Origin: Nonomuraea aurantiaca
GTDB taxonomy: Bacteria > Actinomycetota > Actinomycetes > Streptosporangiales > Streptosporangiaceae
Reading direction: 5' to 3'
NCBI RefSeq assembly: GCF_020215705.1
Contig: NZ_JAIWNB010000012.1
Span: 248,001-312,000, forward strand
Length of the DNA: 64,000 nt
The notes under the pieces were generated by a model, which worked only from the letters and a program-made list of their open reading frames with translations, did no database searches and was not told the origin of the DNA. Below, piece after piece: positions 7,960-17,324 of the stretch (positions within the stretch are counted from its first letter, which is position 1; every line of letters starts with the position of its first letter). The translations under genes were made by a program, and so were the position numbers.

Positions 7960-9111
7960 ATGGACGCGCTGGAACTGGCCCGGTTGCAGTTCGCGATGAC
8001 AGGGAACCTGCACTTCCTGTTCGTCGTGCTCACGCTGGGGCTCGCACCGCTGGTGGCGATCATGCACACGCGCTGGGCGCTGGCGGGCAAGCCGCTGCAC
8101 GAGCGGCTGACCAGGTTCTGGGGCCAGGTCTATGTCATCAACTACGCCTTGGGCATCGTCACCGGGCTCGTGATGGAGTTCCAGTTCGGGCTCTCGTGGA
8201 GCGGGCTGACGCACTACGCGGGCGACGTCTTCGGCGCTCCGCTGGCCATGGAGACGCTGGTGGCGTTCTTCCTGGAGTCGACCTTCCTCGGCCTGTGGAT
8301 CTTCGGCTGGGGACGGCTGCCCCGATGGGCGCACCTGGCCTGCATCTGGCTCGTGACGCTCACGGCGTACGGCAGCGCCTTCTTCATCATGGCGGCCAAC
8401 TCCTTCCTGCAGAACCCCGCCGGAGCCGTCGTCAGAGGCGATCGGATGGAGCTGGTCGACATCGGCGCGCTGTTCACCAACAAGGCGCTGATCTTCTCCT
8501 TCCCGCACGTGATCGGGGCCGGGCTGTTCACCGGGGCGATGGTGCTGGTCGGGGCGAGCGCCTACCAGCTGCGCCGCCGTACGTCCGAGGTGGAGTTCTT
8601 CACCAAGTCGCTGCGCACGGGCGTGACCACGGCCGCGATCGGCATCTTCCTGACCGTCGGCTTCGGCTACGCCCAGTTCGCCGGCATCCAGGAAGGCAAG
8701 TTCGAGGGCGACACGGGGGCGGTGCCGCTCGGGATCATGATCGAGATCGGGCAGTTGCTCGCGCTCGTCGTGCTGTTCGCGATGCTGCCGCTGATCCGCG
8801 TGCTGCCGCGCTGGCGGTGGACGCATCCGCTGCTCATGCTGATGACGCCGCTGCCGTTCGTCCTGGCCATCATGGGCTGGCTGGCCAGAGAGGTCGGGCG
8901 GCAGCCGTGGATGATCTGGCAGAAGCTCACCGTCGCCGACGCCATGACGCCCGGCCTCACCCCGCCGATGATCACCGGCTCACTGATCGCCTTCGTGGGC
9001 GTGCTGGTGCTGCTGGCGATCGTCGACTACGTCCTCATCGCCAGGGTGGTCAGGCGCGGGCCGCGCGAGCTCGATCTCGGCGCCGTCCGCGAACCCGCCC
9101 TGACCTACTAG
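7960..9111 (+). CDS. cydA: Cytochrome bd oxidase subunit I
   Basis: A 383-residue multi-span membrane protein carrying the quinol-binding and haem-ligating subunit of cytochrome bd. It has the N-terminal ARLQFAMTGNLHFLFVVLTL segment (haem b595 histidine), SFPHVIGAGLFTG (haem b558 histidine) and the C-terminal EVGRQPWMI motif. It is much shorter than E. coli CydA (522 residues), with a minimal Q-loop (FAGIQEGKFEGD region). ATG 7960 follows a GAAGGGGG ribosome site. First gene of the cydABDC operon, 10 bases before cydB. Confidence 0.95.
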   Translation: MDALELARLQFAMTGNLHFLFVVLTLGLAPLVAIMHTRWALAGKPLHERLTRFWGQVYVINYALGIVTGLVMEFQFGLSWSGLTHYAGDVFGAPLAMETLVAFFLESTFLGLWIFGWGRLPRWAHLACIWLVTLTAYGSAFFIMAANSFLQNPAGAVVRGDRMELVDIGALFTNKALIFSFPHVIGAGLFTGAMVLVGASAYQLRRRTSEVEFFTKSLRTGVTTAAIGIFLTVGFGYAQFAGIQEGKFEGDTGAVPLGIMIEIGQLLALVVLFAMLPLIRVLPRWRWTHPLLMLMTPLPFVLAIMGWLAREVGRQPWMIWQKLTVADAMTPGLTPPMITGSLIAFVGVLVLLAIVDYVLIARVVRRGPRELDLGAVREPALTY

Positions 9112-9121
9112 GAGTCGTGAC

Positions 9122-9886
9122 ATGGAACTGATCTGGTTCGCCTGCTTCACGCTGCTGCTGGCCGGATACTTCGCGCTGGAGGGCTTCGACCTGGGGGTCG
9201 GGCTCCTGCTGCCGATCCTCGGCAAGTCGGGCGACAGCAGGGATCGCATGGTGGCGGCCATGGCCCCGTTCGTGCTGGCGAACGAGGTGTGGCTGGTGGC
9301 GGTCGCCGGCACGCTGTTCGGCGTCTATCCGGCGCTTGAGGGCGAGGTGCTGTTCGGGCTGTATCCGGTGGTGGTGGCCATGCTGCTGTCCTGGATCCTG
9401 CGGGACGCCGGGCTGTGGTTCCGCCGCCGGATCGGGGGCGCGGCCTGGCGGGGCTTCTGGGACCTGATGATCGCGCTCGGCTCGCTGGGGCTCTCGTTCG
9501 GCTGGGGGGTGGCCCTGTACGCGGCGGCCACCGGGTTCACCTCCTCCTTGCTGAACCCGGTGGGGTTGATGCTGGGCGTGGTGGTGACGCTGCTGCTGGC
9601 CTTCCACGGGTGGACGTTCCTGGCCTGGCGCTCCCCCGGCCTGGCCGGTGTCACCCGCTCGGGGCGCGCGCTGGCCCTGTCCGGCGTGGTGGCCGCGGTC
9701 CCCGCCGTCGGGGTGCTCCTGGGCAGCATGCCGTACCTGCTGGACCACACCGCGCCGGCCGAGACGCTGAATGTGCTGAGTGTCATGACGCTGCCGTTCG
9801 CGCCCATCGTCCTCATCGCGCAAGGATGGGTGTGGCGCACTTTCCGTCCAGGCAAGGACGCCGTCCGGATCCCGTCGTTCTTTTGA
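9122..9886 (+). CDS. cydB: Cytochrome bd oxidase subunit II
   Basis: Membrane protein starting with the canonical CydB helix (LIWFACFTLLLAGYFALEGF-type, including the GFDLGVG motif) and WILRDAGLWFR. At 254 residues it is clearly shorter than E. coli CydB (379), with about 7 predicted spans. The frame is clean and followed at once by cydD, so the short length appears to be native to this lineage rather than a frameshift, although loss of the last part cannot be ruled out. Confidence 0.92.
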   Translation: MELIWFACFTLLLAGYFALEGFDLGVGLLLPILGKSGDSRDRMVAAMAPFVLANEVWLVAVAGTLFGVYPALEGEVLFGLYPVVVAMLLSWILRDAGLWFRRRIGGAAWRGFWDLMIALGSLGLSFGWGVALYAAATGFTSSLLNPVGLMLGVVVTLLLAFHGWTFLAWRSPGLAGVTRSGRALALSGVVAAVPAVGVLLGSMPYLLDHTAPAETLNVLSVMTLPFAPIVLIAQGWVWRTFRPGKDAVRIPSFF

Positions 9887-9892
9887 GGGCTC

Positions 9893-11662
9893 GTGCACAA
9901 AGATCTCCTGCGGCTCATGCGGGCCGAGCAGTCGGTGCGGCGCCACCTGGCCGTCACCTTCGCGGCGGCGATGGCGGCCGGGCTGCTCGTGCTCGCGCAG
10001 GCGGAGCTGCTGGCGGGGGTCCTGTCCGGTCGGTTCACGACCGTGGCGCTGGCGGGCCTGGCCGCCGTGGTGGGCCTCCGCGCGCTGCTGGGATGGACGC
10101 AGGGCATCTTCGCCGGGCGTACGGCGACGGGCGTCAAGTCCGCGCTCCGGCACCGGCTGCTGGCCAGGCTGCAGGAGCTGGGTCCGGCCAGGCTCGCCGG
10201 TCACCGCTCGGGTGAGCTGGTCACGCTCACGGGACGCGGCCTCGACCGGCTCGACGCCTACCTGACCGGCTACCTGCCCTCGATCGCCGTCGCGGCGGTG
10301 GTGCCGCTGGCGGTGCTCGTCCGGCTGTTCGCCGCCGACCTGGCGAGTGCGGCGATCGTACTGGTCACATTGCCGCTGATCCCGCTCTTCGGGGCGCTCG
10401 TGGGGATGACCACCAAGGCCGTCACGGAGCAGCAGTTCCGCGCGCTGTCGCGGCTCGGCGGGCACTTCCTCGACGTCGTACGCGGCCTGCCCACGCTGCG
10501 TGCCTTCGGCCGGGCCCGCTACCAGGCGACGGTCATCCAGCAGGTGGCCGACGCGCACCGCGCCACCACCATGCGTACGTTGCGGGTGGCGTTCCTGTCG
10601 TCGCTGGTGCTGGAGCTGTGCGCGTCGCTGTCGCTGGCCCTGGTGGCGGTGCCGATCGGGCTGCGGCTGCTGGGCGGGTCGCTGGACCTGTCGACGGCGC
10701 TGCTGGTGCTGCTGCTGGCTCCGGAGGCGTACCTGCCGCTGCGGGCCATGGGCACCCGCTTCCACGCCTCTATGGAGGGGGTGGCGGCTGCGGACGCGGC
10801 CTTCGCCGTACTGGACGCCGAGCCCGCGACCGTGCTGGACGCCGGGCCTGCGGCCGTCGGCGCGGTCACGTCTCGGAAGCGACCGCCGGAGAGCGTCGAG
10901 GCCCCGGAGATCCGCCTGGAGGACGTCACCGTCCGCTACCCCGGCCGCGACGACCCGGCGCTCGAACACGTCTCGCTCACCATCGAGCCCGGCGAACGCG
11001 TGGCCCTGGTCGGCGAGAGCGGCGGCGGCAAGAGCACCCTCCTGCATCTCATCCTGGGCTTCGTCCAGCCGTCCGAAGGCAGGGTCCTCGTCGACGGCAC
11101 CGACCTGCGCGACCTCGACCTGGACGCCTGGCGCGACAGGCTGGCCTTCGTCCCGCAGCGCCCGCACCTGTTCGCCACCTCGGTCGCCGGCAACATCCGT
11201 CTCGGCGCCCCGTCCGCCTCCCTGGAGCAGGTACGGCGGGCCGCCGCGGCCGCCTACGCCGACGACTTCATCCAGGCGCTCCCCGACGGCTACGACACGG
11301 CGGTGGGCGAACGGGGCGCGAACCTGTCCGCCGGGCAGCGGCAGCGCGTGGCCCTGGCGCGGGCCTTCTGCCGCCCGGACACCTCGGTCCTGCTGCTGGA
11401 CGAGCCCACGGCCCGGCTCGACGGCCGCAGCGAGGCGGCCGTGGTGACGGCCACCGCCGACCTGGCCCGGGACCGCACCGCGATCATCGTGGCGCACCGA
11501 CCGGCCATGATCGACCTCGCCGACCGGGTCGTCCGCATCCACGAGGGCCGGGTGATCGCCGACCGCTCCCGCCTCGGTACGGGCACGGCCCATACCGACC
11601 TCGATACGAGCACGACCCGCACCGACCTCGATACGAACACGGCCATGAGAGGCGAGCGATGA
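9893..11662 (+). CDS. cydD: ABC exporter subunit for cytochrome bd assembly, CydD
   Basis: A 589-residue fused permease/ATPase half-transporter. N-terminal membrane domain of six spans (to about residue 290) is followed by a nucleotide-binding domain with Walker A GESGGGKST, signature LSAGQRQRVALARAF, Walker B VLLLDEPTARLD and switch AHRPAMI. CydDC exports glutathione/cysteine-type thiols needed for cytochrome bd maturation. GTG start 7 bases after cydB. The C-terminal tail contains an imperfect 27-bp tandem repeat (11594-11609 and 11621-11636 share 16 identical bases) encoding TDLDT(S/N)T twice, likely a variable tail. Confidence 0.93.
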   Translation: MHKDLLRLMRAEQSVRRHLAVTFAAAMAAGLLVLAQAELLAGVLSGRFTTVALAGLAAVVGLRALLGWTQGIFAGRTATGVKSALRHRLLARLQELGPARLAGHRSGELVTLTGRGLDRLDAYLTGYLPSIAVAAVVPLAVLVRLFAADLASAAIVLVTLPLIPLFGALVGMTTKAVTEQQFRALSRLGGHFLDVVRGLPTLRAFGRARYQATVIQQVADAHRATTMRTLRVAFLSSLVLELCASLSLALVAVPIGLRLLGGSLDLSTALLVLLLAPEAYLPLRAMGTRFHASMEGVAAADAAFAVLDAEPATVLDAGPAAVGAVTSRKRPPESVEAPEIRLEDVTVRYPGRDDPALEHVSLTIEPGERVALVGESGGGKSTLLHLILGFVQPSEGRVLVDGTDLRDLDLDAWRDRLAFVPQRPHLFATSVAGNIRLGAPSASLEQVRRAAAAAYADDFIQALPDGYDTAVGERGANLSAGQRQRVALARAFCRPDTSVLLLDEPTARLDGRSEAAVVTATADLARDRTAIIVAHRPAMIDLADRVVRIHEGRVIADRSRLGTGTAHTDLDTSTTRTDLDTNTAMRGER

Positions 11663-13443
11663 ACCGGCGCATGGGCCTGCGGCTCACCTGGGCGGTGCTG
11701 GCCGGAGCGGCGGCCGACCTGGCCGGGCTGGGCCTGATCGCGGCGGCGGCGTGGCTGATCGCGCGGGCCGCCGAGCAGCCGGAGCTGGCCGCGTTGAGCG
11801 TGGCCATCGTGGCCACCAGGGCGTTCGCCACCAGCAAGGGCGTCTTCCGCTACGCCGAGCGGCTCACCGGCCACGATGTCGCGCTGCGCGCCCAGGCCGG
11901 CACCCGCGAACGCCTCTACCAGGCCCTCATCCCCCCGCGACAGCCCCGGCACGGCGGCGCCGACCTGCTCAGCCGGATGGTGGACGACACCGAGGCCGTC
12001 CAGGACCTCCTGGTGCGCTGCCTGCTCCCCGCCACCGCCGCCGCGCTCGCAGGTCTGGCCGCCGTGGTCATCGGCCTCACCTTGCTCCCCGTCGCGGCCC
12101 TGGCCCTGCTGGCGGGGCTGGTCGTGGCGGGTGTCCTGCTGCCCGCCGCCACGGCCGCCGCCGCGCGCCGCTGGTCGGCCAGGATCGCCCCCGCCAGAGC
12201 CGCCCTCGCCGAGCGGGTCGCCGACCTGGTCCACGGCTCCGCCGACCTGGCCGCGTACGGCGCCGGTGACCGCGCCCTCGCCCAGGCCCGCGCCGCCGAC
12301 GAGGCCCTGGCCGGGCTGGAGCGCCGCCAAGCCCGCGTCCACGCCGCCGCCCTGGCGGTCGGCACGCTGGTGCAGGGCTTGACGGTGGCGGCGGTCGTAC
12401 TGCTCGCCCAGGCCGCGGGGACCGACCGGGTGGCCATGGCGGTGCTCGCCCTGACCGCGCTGGTCTCCTTCGAGCCGGTGCTGCCGCTGGCGGCGGCGGG
12501 CGAACGCCTGGCGGGCGTCCTGGCCGCGCTCAGACGCCTGCGCGAGGTGAGCGCCACCCCACCCGCCGTCACCGAGCCGGACACCGCGTCCACTCCCCAG
12601 CCATCCAGTCCGGCACAGTCCACTCCCCCGCAGTCGACTCCCGCACCATCCGCTTCCCCGCAGTCGGCTCCCGCACCGTCCGCTCAGCCGCCATCCCCTC
12701 TCCCGCAGCCGCCGCTGACGGTCGAGATCGACGACCTGGTCGTACGGCACGCGCCGGAGCAGCGGGCGGCCGTCGACGGGGTCTCATTGAGCCTGATCCC
12801 CGGCAAGCGGGTGGCCCTGGTGGGGCCGAGCGGGGCCGGGAAGAGCACCCTGCTGGCCGCGCTGATGCGCCTGGTCGAGCCCGAGTCCGGCGCCATCCGG
12901 CTCAACGGCGTGGACATCCGGCGGCTGGCCTCGGACGACGTACGGGCCATGATGACGGGCCTCACCCAGGACCCCTACATCTTCCAGACCACCCTGCGCG
13001 CCAACCTGCGGCTCGCCGCTCCCGAGGCCGATGACGAGGCGCTGCGGAAGGCTGTACGAGATGCCCGTCTGGAGGAGTGGGTCGAGCGGGCCGGGTGGGA
13101 GGCCGAGCTGGGAGAGGACGGCCGGACCGTGTCCGGCGGGCAGTTGCAGCGGCTGGCCCTGGCCAGGGCGCTGCTGTACGACCCGCCGGTGCTGCTGCTC
13201 GACGAGCCGGCCGAGGCGCTCGACGAGGAGACCGCCGACGCGCTCATGGCCGACCTGCTCGACGTGACACACGACCGCACCACCCTGCTGGTCACCCACC
13301 GGCTCAGGGGCTTGGAACAGGTGGACGAGATCGTCGTGCTGGAGGACGGGCGGGTGGTTCAGCGCGGCCACCACGACGATCTCGTCACCACGCCGGGCTA
13401 CTATCGCGACCTTTGGGAGTCGGAAGTCCTGACCAGACGATGA
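11659..13443 (+). CDS. cydC: ABC exporter subunit for cytochrome bd assembly, CydC
   Basis: A 594-residue half-transporter, partner of CydD. Starts with an ATGA overlap on the cydD stop. Membrane domain (to about residue 305), then a Pro/Ser/Gln/Thr-rich linker of about 50 residues that includes a tandem 30-bp repeat (12631-12690), then the nucleotide-binding domain: Walker A GPSGAGKST, signature VSGGQLQRLALARAL, Walker B VLLLDEPAEALDEE, switch THRLRG. The repeat-built linker is unusual. Last gene of the operon; stop is 10 bases from the convergent discoidin gene. Confidence 0.93.
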   Translation: MNRRMGLRLTWAVLAGAAADLAGLGLIAAAAWLIARAAEQPELAALSVAIVATRAFATSKGVFRYAERLTGHDVALRAQAGTRERLYQALIPPRQPRHGGADLLSRMVDDTEAVQDLLVRCLLPATAAALAGLAAVVIGLTLLPVAALALLAGLVVAGVLLPAATAAAARRWSARIAPARAALAERVADLVHGSADLAAYGAGDRALAQARAADEALAGLERRQARVHAAALAVGTLVQGLTVAAVVLLAQAAGTDRVAMAVLALTALVSFEPVLPLAAAGERLAGVLAALRRLREVSATPPAVTEPDTASTPQPSSPAQSTPPQSTPAPSASPQSAPAPSAQPPSPLPQPPLTVEIDDLVVRHAPEQRAAVDGVSLSLIPGKRVALVGPSGAGKSTLLAALMRLVEPESGAIRLNGVDIRRLASDDVRAMMTGLTQDPYIFQTTLRANLRLAAPEADDEALRKAVRDARLEEWVERAGWEAELGEDGRTVSGGQLQRLALARALLYDPPVLLLDEPAEALDEETADALMADLLDVTHDRTTLLVTHRLRGLEQVDEIVVLEDGRVVQRGHHDDLVTTPGYYRDLWESEVLTRR

Positions 13444-13453
13444 TCGCCGGGTG

Positions 13454-14389
13454 TCAGCGCACCTCGACCTCGACGATGCGGGTGTAGTCGTTGGCGCCGT
13501 TCGAGGCCAGCGCGACGATGCGGACGGCGTCCGCCGTGACCGGCGCGAAGTCCGAACGGGCGTTGCCGGCGGTGTTGCCGCGCACCTGGGCGACCGTCTG
13601 CCACTGACCCGCCACCTGGACCTGGACGTCCCAGTCGCGCAGCCCGAAGGTCGAGGCCGGGTACCGTTCGGTGCTCAGCGTGTACAGGTCCACGCGGGAG
13701 ACCTGCTTGGCGCCGCCCAGCGCGATGGCCACGGTGTCCGGCCAGGCTCTGGCGGTGGCGTCGTTCCAGCCGTTGCCGCCGGCCCAGCCGTTGGAGCCGT
13801 TGTCGCCGTCGGCGATGCTGCAGGGCGGGTAGTTGGCGTTGACGTGCTGGGAGGAGGCGGTGACCTGCCGCCGCAGCGCGAGGTTGCCGCCGTTGTCGAG
13901 CTTGTCCGGGGTCACCACCTCGACGGGTACGGCCAGCGTGCGGTCCCCGGCGCGCAGGCGCAGGCCGTACTGGCCCTCTGGGGTGGCCGGCGGGACGGCG
14001 ACCAGCAGTTTCGCGCCGAGTTCGTAGCCGGGAGGCAGGTAGCTGGACAGGAGCGAGCGGGAGGCGCTGAGCGGCGGGTCGATCTCCACGTGCATGTCGG
14101 AGTACGCGGCCTTCTTGGCGTCGCTGCGCATGCCGATCTCGATCTTGGCCGGGCAGGCGGGGTCCACGCCGAGCGGCGCGACGAGCTTGTCGGCGCCCGC
14201 GATGGGGGTCAGCTTGCCGGTGCCCTTGGACTTGCCCGGTCTGACGTCGATCGAGGTGACGGAGGCGGGCTGCTGTTCGGGCGGCTGGGCGGCGGGTGAG
14301 GGATCTTGTTGCGGAACGGCCGCGTGCGCGCCCGGCCCGGTCAGGACCGTGACGGCGGCGACGGCCAGCGCGGCGGTGAGGTGTCGCAT
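13454..14389 (-). CDS. Secreted discoidin (F5/8 type C) domain protein
   Basis: A 311-residue exported protein: Sec signal peptide (cleavage near AHAA, residue 24), a Pro/Gln-rich linker, a beta-sandwich of NPCBM/NEW3 flavour (residues 50-160, APLGVDPACPAKIEIGMRS) and a C-terminal discoidin-like carbohydrate-binding fold (NLALRRQVTASSQH ... TFGLRDWDVQVQVAGQWQTV ... RIVEVEVR). There is no catalytic domain, so it probably binds glycans at the cell surface or outside the cell. It lies 18 bases downstream of phoD in the same orientation and may be co-transcribed. Confidence 0.8.
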   Translation of the reverse strand: MRHLTAALAVAAVTVLTGPGAHAAVPQQDPSPAAQPPEQQPASVTSIDVRPGKSKGTGKLTPIAGADKLVAPLGVDPACPAKIEIGMRSDAKKAAYSDMHVEIDPPLSASRSLLSSYLPPGYELGAKLLVAVPPATPEGQYGLRLRAGDRTLAVPVEVVTPDKLDNGGNLALRRQVTASSQHVNANYPPCSIADGDNGSNGWAGGNGWNDATARAWPDTVAIALGGAKQVSRVDLYTLSTERYPASTFGLRDWDVQVQVAGQWQTVAQVRGNTAGNARSDFAPVTADAVRIVALASNGANDYTRIVEVEVR

Positions 14390-14407
14390 GTTCGTTTCCT
14401 TCCGGGG

Positions 14408-15976
14408 TCAGAGCGCTTGCAGGCCGGGGGCGCCGTCGAGGGTCACGAGGCTGGCCCTGGTGGAGACGGGCGCGCCTGGCTTGTCGACGTACGGGACGAC
14501 CTTGAAGTCGGCCCGCCACTGGCTCCGGGTGACCTCGCAGGAGACGTAACCGCGCTGGTAGCTGGAGAACCTGAGGTGCGGGTTGACCGGGTCGCTGCCC
14601 CCGGCCGGCAGCCCGGTGGTGGCGTTGCCGTTGCCGCCGCTGCTGACCGAGGTGCCGATGAACTCCACGCCGACCGTGCGCGAGGCGGGGTCGTCGAAGT
14701 TCGCCTTGAGCTCGCCGGCCATGTTGTAGTGGATGTCACCGGTCAGCACCACGGGGTTGCTGACCTCGCGGTCGATCATGCCGTTGATGACGCGGTCCTT
14801 GGCGGCCTTGTAGCCGTCCCAGAGGTCCATGCTGAGCTTCTGGGCGGGTCCGGGGTCGAAGTCGAGCTGGATCATGGCGATCTGCTGGGCCAGCACGTTC
14901 CACTTGGCGCGGGACCTGTCCAGGCCGTCGAGCAGCCACTTCTCCTGCTCGGCGCCGAGCATCTGCCGGGCCGGGTCGAGCCGGTCGGCGCAGTCGATCT
15001 GCTGGCCGTCGCCGCAGGCCTGGTCGTCGCGGTACTGCCGGGTGTCCAGCACGTTGAACTCGGCGAGGTCGCCGAAGGTGAACCGGCGGTAGATCCGGGC
15101 GTCGGGGCCCTGCACGGCGGGCACCCTGATGGGCATGTTCTCCCAGTAGGCCCGGAAGGCGTTGGCGCGGATCACCAGGTAGTCCTGCTCGGTCACCTCG
15201 CCGCCGGGACCGTACTTGCCCGCCCAGTTGTCCAGCACCTCGTGGTCGTCCCAGGTGACGATCCACGGCGCGCGGTGGTGGGCGGCCTGGAGGTCGGGGT
15301 CGCTCTTGTAGAGGCCGTACTGGATGCGGAAGCGGTCGAGGGTGTCGCACTGCACCCGGTACTGCTCGGGCACCGGGGTGTTGCGCAGGCCGCCGGTGGG
15401 CACGATGCCGAACTCGTAGATGTAGTCGCCGAGGTGGAAGACCACATCGGGCTCCTCCTCCGCGAGGTGGCGGTAGGCGCTGTAGTAGCCGTCCTGCCAC
15501 AGGGCGCACGAGGCGAAGGCCAGCTTCAGGGCATCGGGCCTGCTTCTGGCCGCCGGGGCGGTCTTGGTCCGGCCGACCGGGCTGATCTGGCCGCCGGTGC
15601 GGAAGCGGTAGAAGTACTCGCGGCCGGGCCGCAGCCCCGTGGCGTCCACGTGGACCGAGTGACCGTACTCGGGCGTGGCCCACGCGGAGCCGTGCCCGGC
15701 CCGGCGGGTGAACGCCTCGTCTTCCGCGATCTCCCAGTCGACCTTGATCCTGCCGTACGGCATGCCGCCAAGCGGCTCCAGCGGGCTCACGGCCAGGCGC
15801 GTCCAGAGGATCACCCGGTCGGGCAGTGGATCTCCGGAGGCGACACCTAACTGGAAGGGGTAGTCGGCCCTGGCGGTGGCCTGGGCCGTCCAGGGGTCGG
15901 CGAGGTTGGTGGTGAAGGCCAGGGCAAGGGCGGAGCCGCCGATCCCGAGGAAGGATCGGCGTGAGGGACGATGCAT
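14408..15976 (-). CDS. phoD: Alkaline phosphatase/phosphodiesterase D, Tat-exported
   Basis: A 522-residue PhoD-family enzyme that hydrolyses phosphate mono- and diesters outside the cell using iron and calcium. A twin-arginine signal (RRSFLG at residues 6-11) directs folded export. Catalytic-core motifs seen: LGVASGDPLPDRVILWTRL, FHLGDYIYE, WDDHEVLDN, RRFTFGDLAEFNVLDTRQYR and LTGDIHYNM. Start ATG 15976 has an AGGAAG site; longer in-frame starts give no improvement to the signal. Often phosphate-regulated (PhoP box), but I did not find a convincing Pho box upstream (15977-16110). Confidence 0.93.
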   Translation of the reverse strand: MHRPSRRSFLGIGGSALALAFTTNLADPWTAQATARADYPFQLGVASGDPLPDRVILWTRLAVSPLEPLGGMPYGRIKVDWEIAEDEAFTRRAGHGSAWATPEYGHSVHVDATGLRPGREYFYRFRTGGQISPVGRTKTAPAARSRPDALKLAFASCALWQDGYYSAYRHLAEEEPDVVFHLGDYIYEFGIVPTGGLRNTPVPEQYRVQCDTLDRFRIQYGLYKSDPDLQAAHHRAPWIVTWDDHEVLDNWAGKYGPGGEVTEQDYLVIRANAFRAYWENMPIRVPAVQGPDARIYRRFTFGDLAEFNVLDTRQYRDDQACGDGQQIDCADRLDPARQMLGAEQEKWLLDGLDRSRAKWNVLAQQIAMIQLDFDPGPAQKLSMDLWDGYKAAKDRVINGMIDREVSNPVVLTGDIHYNMAGELKANFDDPASRTVGVEFIGTSVSSGGNGNATTGLPAGGSDPVNPHLRFSSYQRGYVSCEVTRSQWRADFKVVPYVDKPGAPVSTRASLVTLDGAPGLQAL

Positions 15977-16114
15977 GGGCTTCCTAAGAGCTGGGGGGTC
16001 GAAAGCCCTCACTTTCTAGCAAGCAGCCAGGCTCCTAACAAGACTTAAGTTAAAACTCACAGGCGATTGCGTTAAATCTCTCGCGAAGTAGCCCCCTGCC
16101 TCCGAAAATCCCTC

Positions 16115-16135
16115 ACTATTCATTCAATGTATAGT
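16115..16135. promoter_or_regulatory. 21-bp palindrome overlapping the padR promoter
   Basis: A near-perfect 21-bp palindrome (arms ACTAT-x-CATT / AATG-x-ATAGT) with only the centre and one symmetric pair unmatched. Its right end is the likely -10 hexamer TATAGT (16130-16135), 7 bases before the ATG at 16143, so the PadR message appears leaderless and the site would block its own promoter. Confidence 0.7.
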
Positions 16136-16142
16136 CCTGGCC

Positions 16143-16667
16143 ATGTCGACCGGACATGTGATGCTCGGGCTGCTCATGGAGCGCCCGAAGCATGGATACG
16201 AACTCAAACGCGAGCACGACCGGCGCCTGCCCGGCGCCAAGCCGCTCGCCTACGGCCAGGTGTACGCGACACTGCAGCGCCTGCAGCGCGACGGGTTCGC
16301 CGAAGTCGCGGAGACGGTGCAGGACGGCGGCCCGGAACGCACGGTGTACGCCATCACCGGCGAAGGGCACGCCGAGCTCACCCGGTGGCTGGACGGGGTG
16401 GAGGCGCCCGCGCCGCATCTGTCCAGCGCGCTACTGTCGCGCGTGGTGGTGGCGTCCGTGGCCAACGGCGCCGCCGACGGCTACCTGGCCCGGCAGCGGG
16501 CCGCGCATCTGGCGCGGATGCGCGAGCTCACCGCGGAGCGCTCGGCGGGCTCCCCCGCCCAGGCGCTGGCCGCCGACTACGCGCTCCAGCACCTCGACGC
16601 CGACCTGCGCTGGATCGAGACGGCCATGCGACGACTGGCCGATCTGAAGGAGGACTCCCATGCTTGA
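16143..16667 (+). CDS. PadR-family transcriptional regulator
   Basis: A 174-residue regulator: N-terminal winged helix (MLGLLMERPKHGYELKREHD, AYGQVYATLQRLQRDGF) and a C-terminal PadR vir-type dimerisation helix bundle. It overlaps by 8 bases the following ABC ATP-binding gene, a classic PadR-ABC exporter layout in which the PadR represses the exporter until a drug-like ligand binds. No Shine-Dalgarno; leaderless start predicted from the TATAGT at 16130-16135. Confidence 0.9.
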   Translation: MSTGHVMLGLLMERPKHGYELKREHDRRLPGAKPLAYGQVYATLQRLQRDGFAEVAETVQDGGPERTVYAITGEGHAELTRWLDGVEAPAPHLSSALLSRVVVASVANGAADGYLARQRAAHLARMRELTAERSAGSPAQALAADYALQHLDADLRWIETAMRRLADLKEDSHA

Positions 16668-17324
16668 AGCACGCGCGCTGCGCCAGACATTCGCCCGGAC
16701 CGTCGCCTTAGACGGGGTGCCCCTGGAGATCGGCGCGGGCGAGATCGTGGCGATCACCGGACCGAGCGGCTCCGGCAAATCCACCCTGCTGCACTGCCTG
16801 GCCGGGATCATCCGCCCGGAGTCGGGCGAGGTCCTGTTCGCCGGCAAGCGGATCGACACGCTCGGCGAGAGCGAGCGTACGACCTGCGCAGGCGGAGCTT
16901 CGGCGTCGTCTTCCAGTTCGGCCAGTTGGTGCCCGAGCTGACCGCGACGGAGAACGTGGCGCTGCCGCTGCTGTTCGACAGGCACGGCCGCCAGGAGTCG
17001 CTGAACACCGCCCGCTCCTGGCTGGAACGCCTGAACGCGGCCGACTGCGGCGACCAGCGGCCCGGCACGCTGTCCGGCGGCCAGGCACAGCGCGTCGCCA
17101 TGGCCCGCGCGCTGGTCACCGGCCCCCGCGTGGTCTTCGCCGACGAGCCGACCGGCGCGCTCGACTCGCTGGCCGGCGAACAGCTGATGGACGAGCTCAC
17201 CCATACGGCCCGCGCGGACGGCATCACCCTGGTGATCGTCACGCACGACAACCGGGTGGCCGCCTACGCCGACCGGGAGCTCGTCTCGCGCGACGGCGAA
17301 CTCGCGGCGGAGGTGGCCGCGTGA
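16660..17324 (+). pseudogene. Frameshifted MacB/LolD-type ABC transporter ATPase
   Basis: Begins as a normal ATPase (Walker A GPSGSGKST, residues about 35-43) and ends as one (LSGGQAQRVAMARAL, VVFADEPTGALDSL, VTHDNRV), but the halves are in different frames. The first frame goes wrong at about 16880, reading CAGGASASS until a stop at 16941; reading CTG CGC AGG from about 16885 restores LRRRSFGVVFQFGQLV. One base appears to be missing near 16880-16884. A sequencing error is possible, but the permease partner downstream is also missing, so decay is likelier. Confidence 0.8.

Noticed and set aside
16870..16930. Programmed ribosomal frameshift in the ABC ATPase
   Set aside because: No slippery heptamer at the shift point and the downstream permease is deleted, so decay or sequencing error is simpler.
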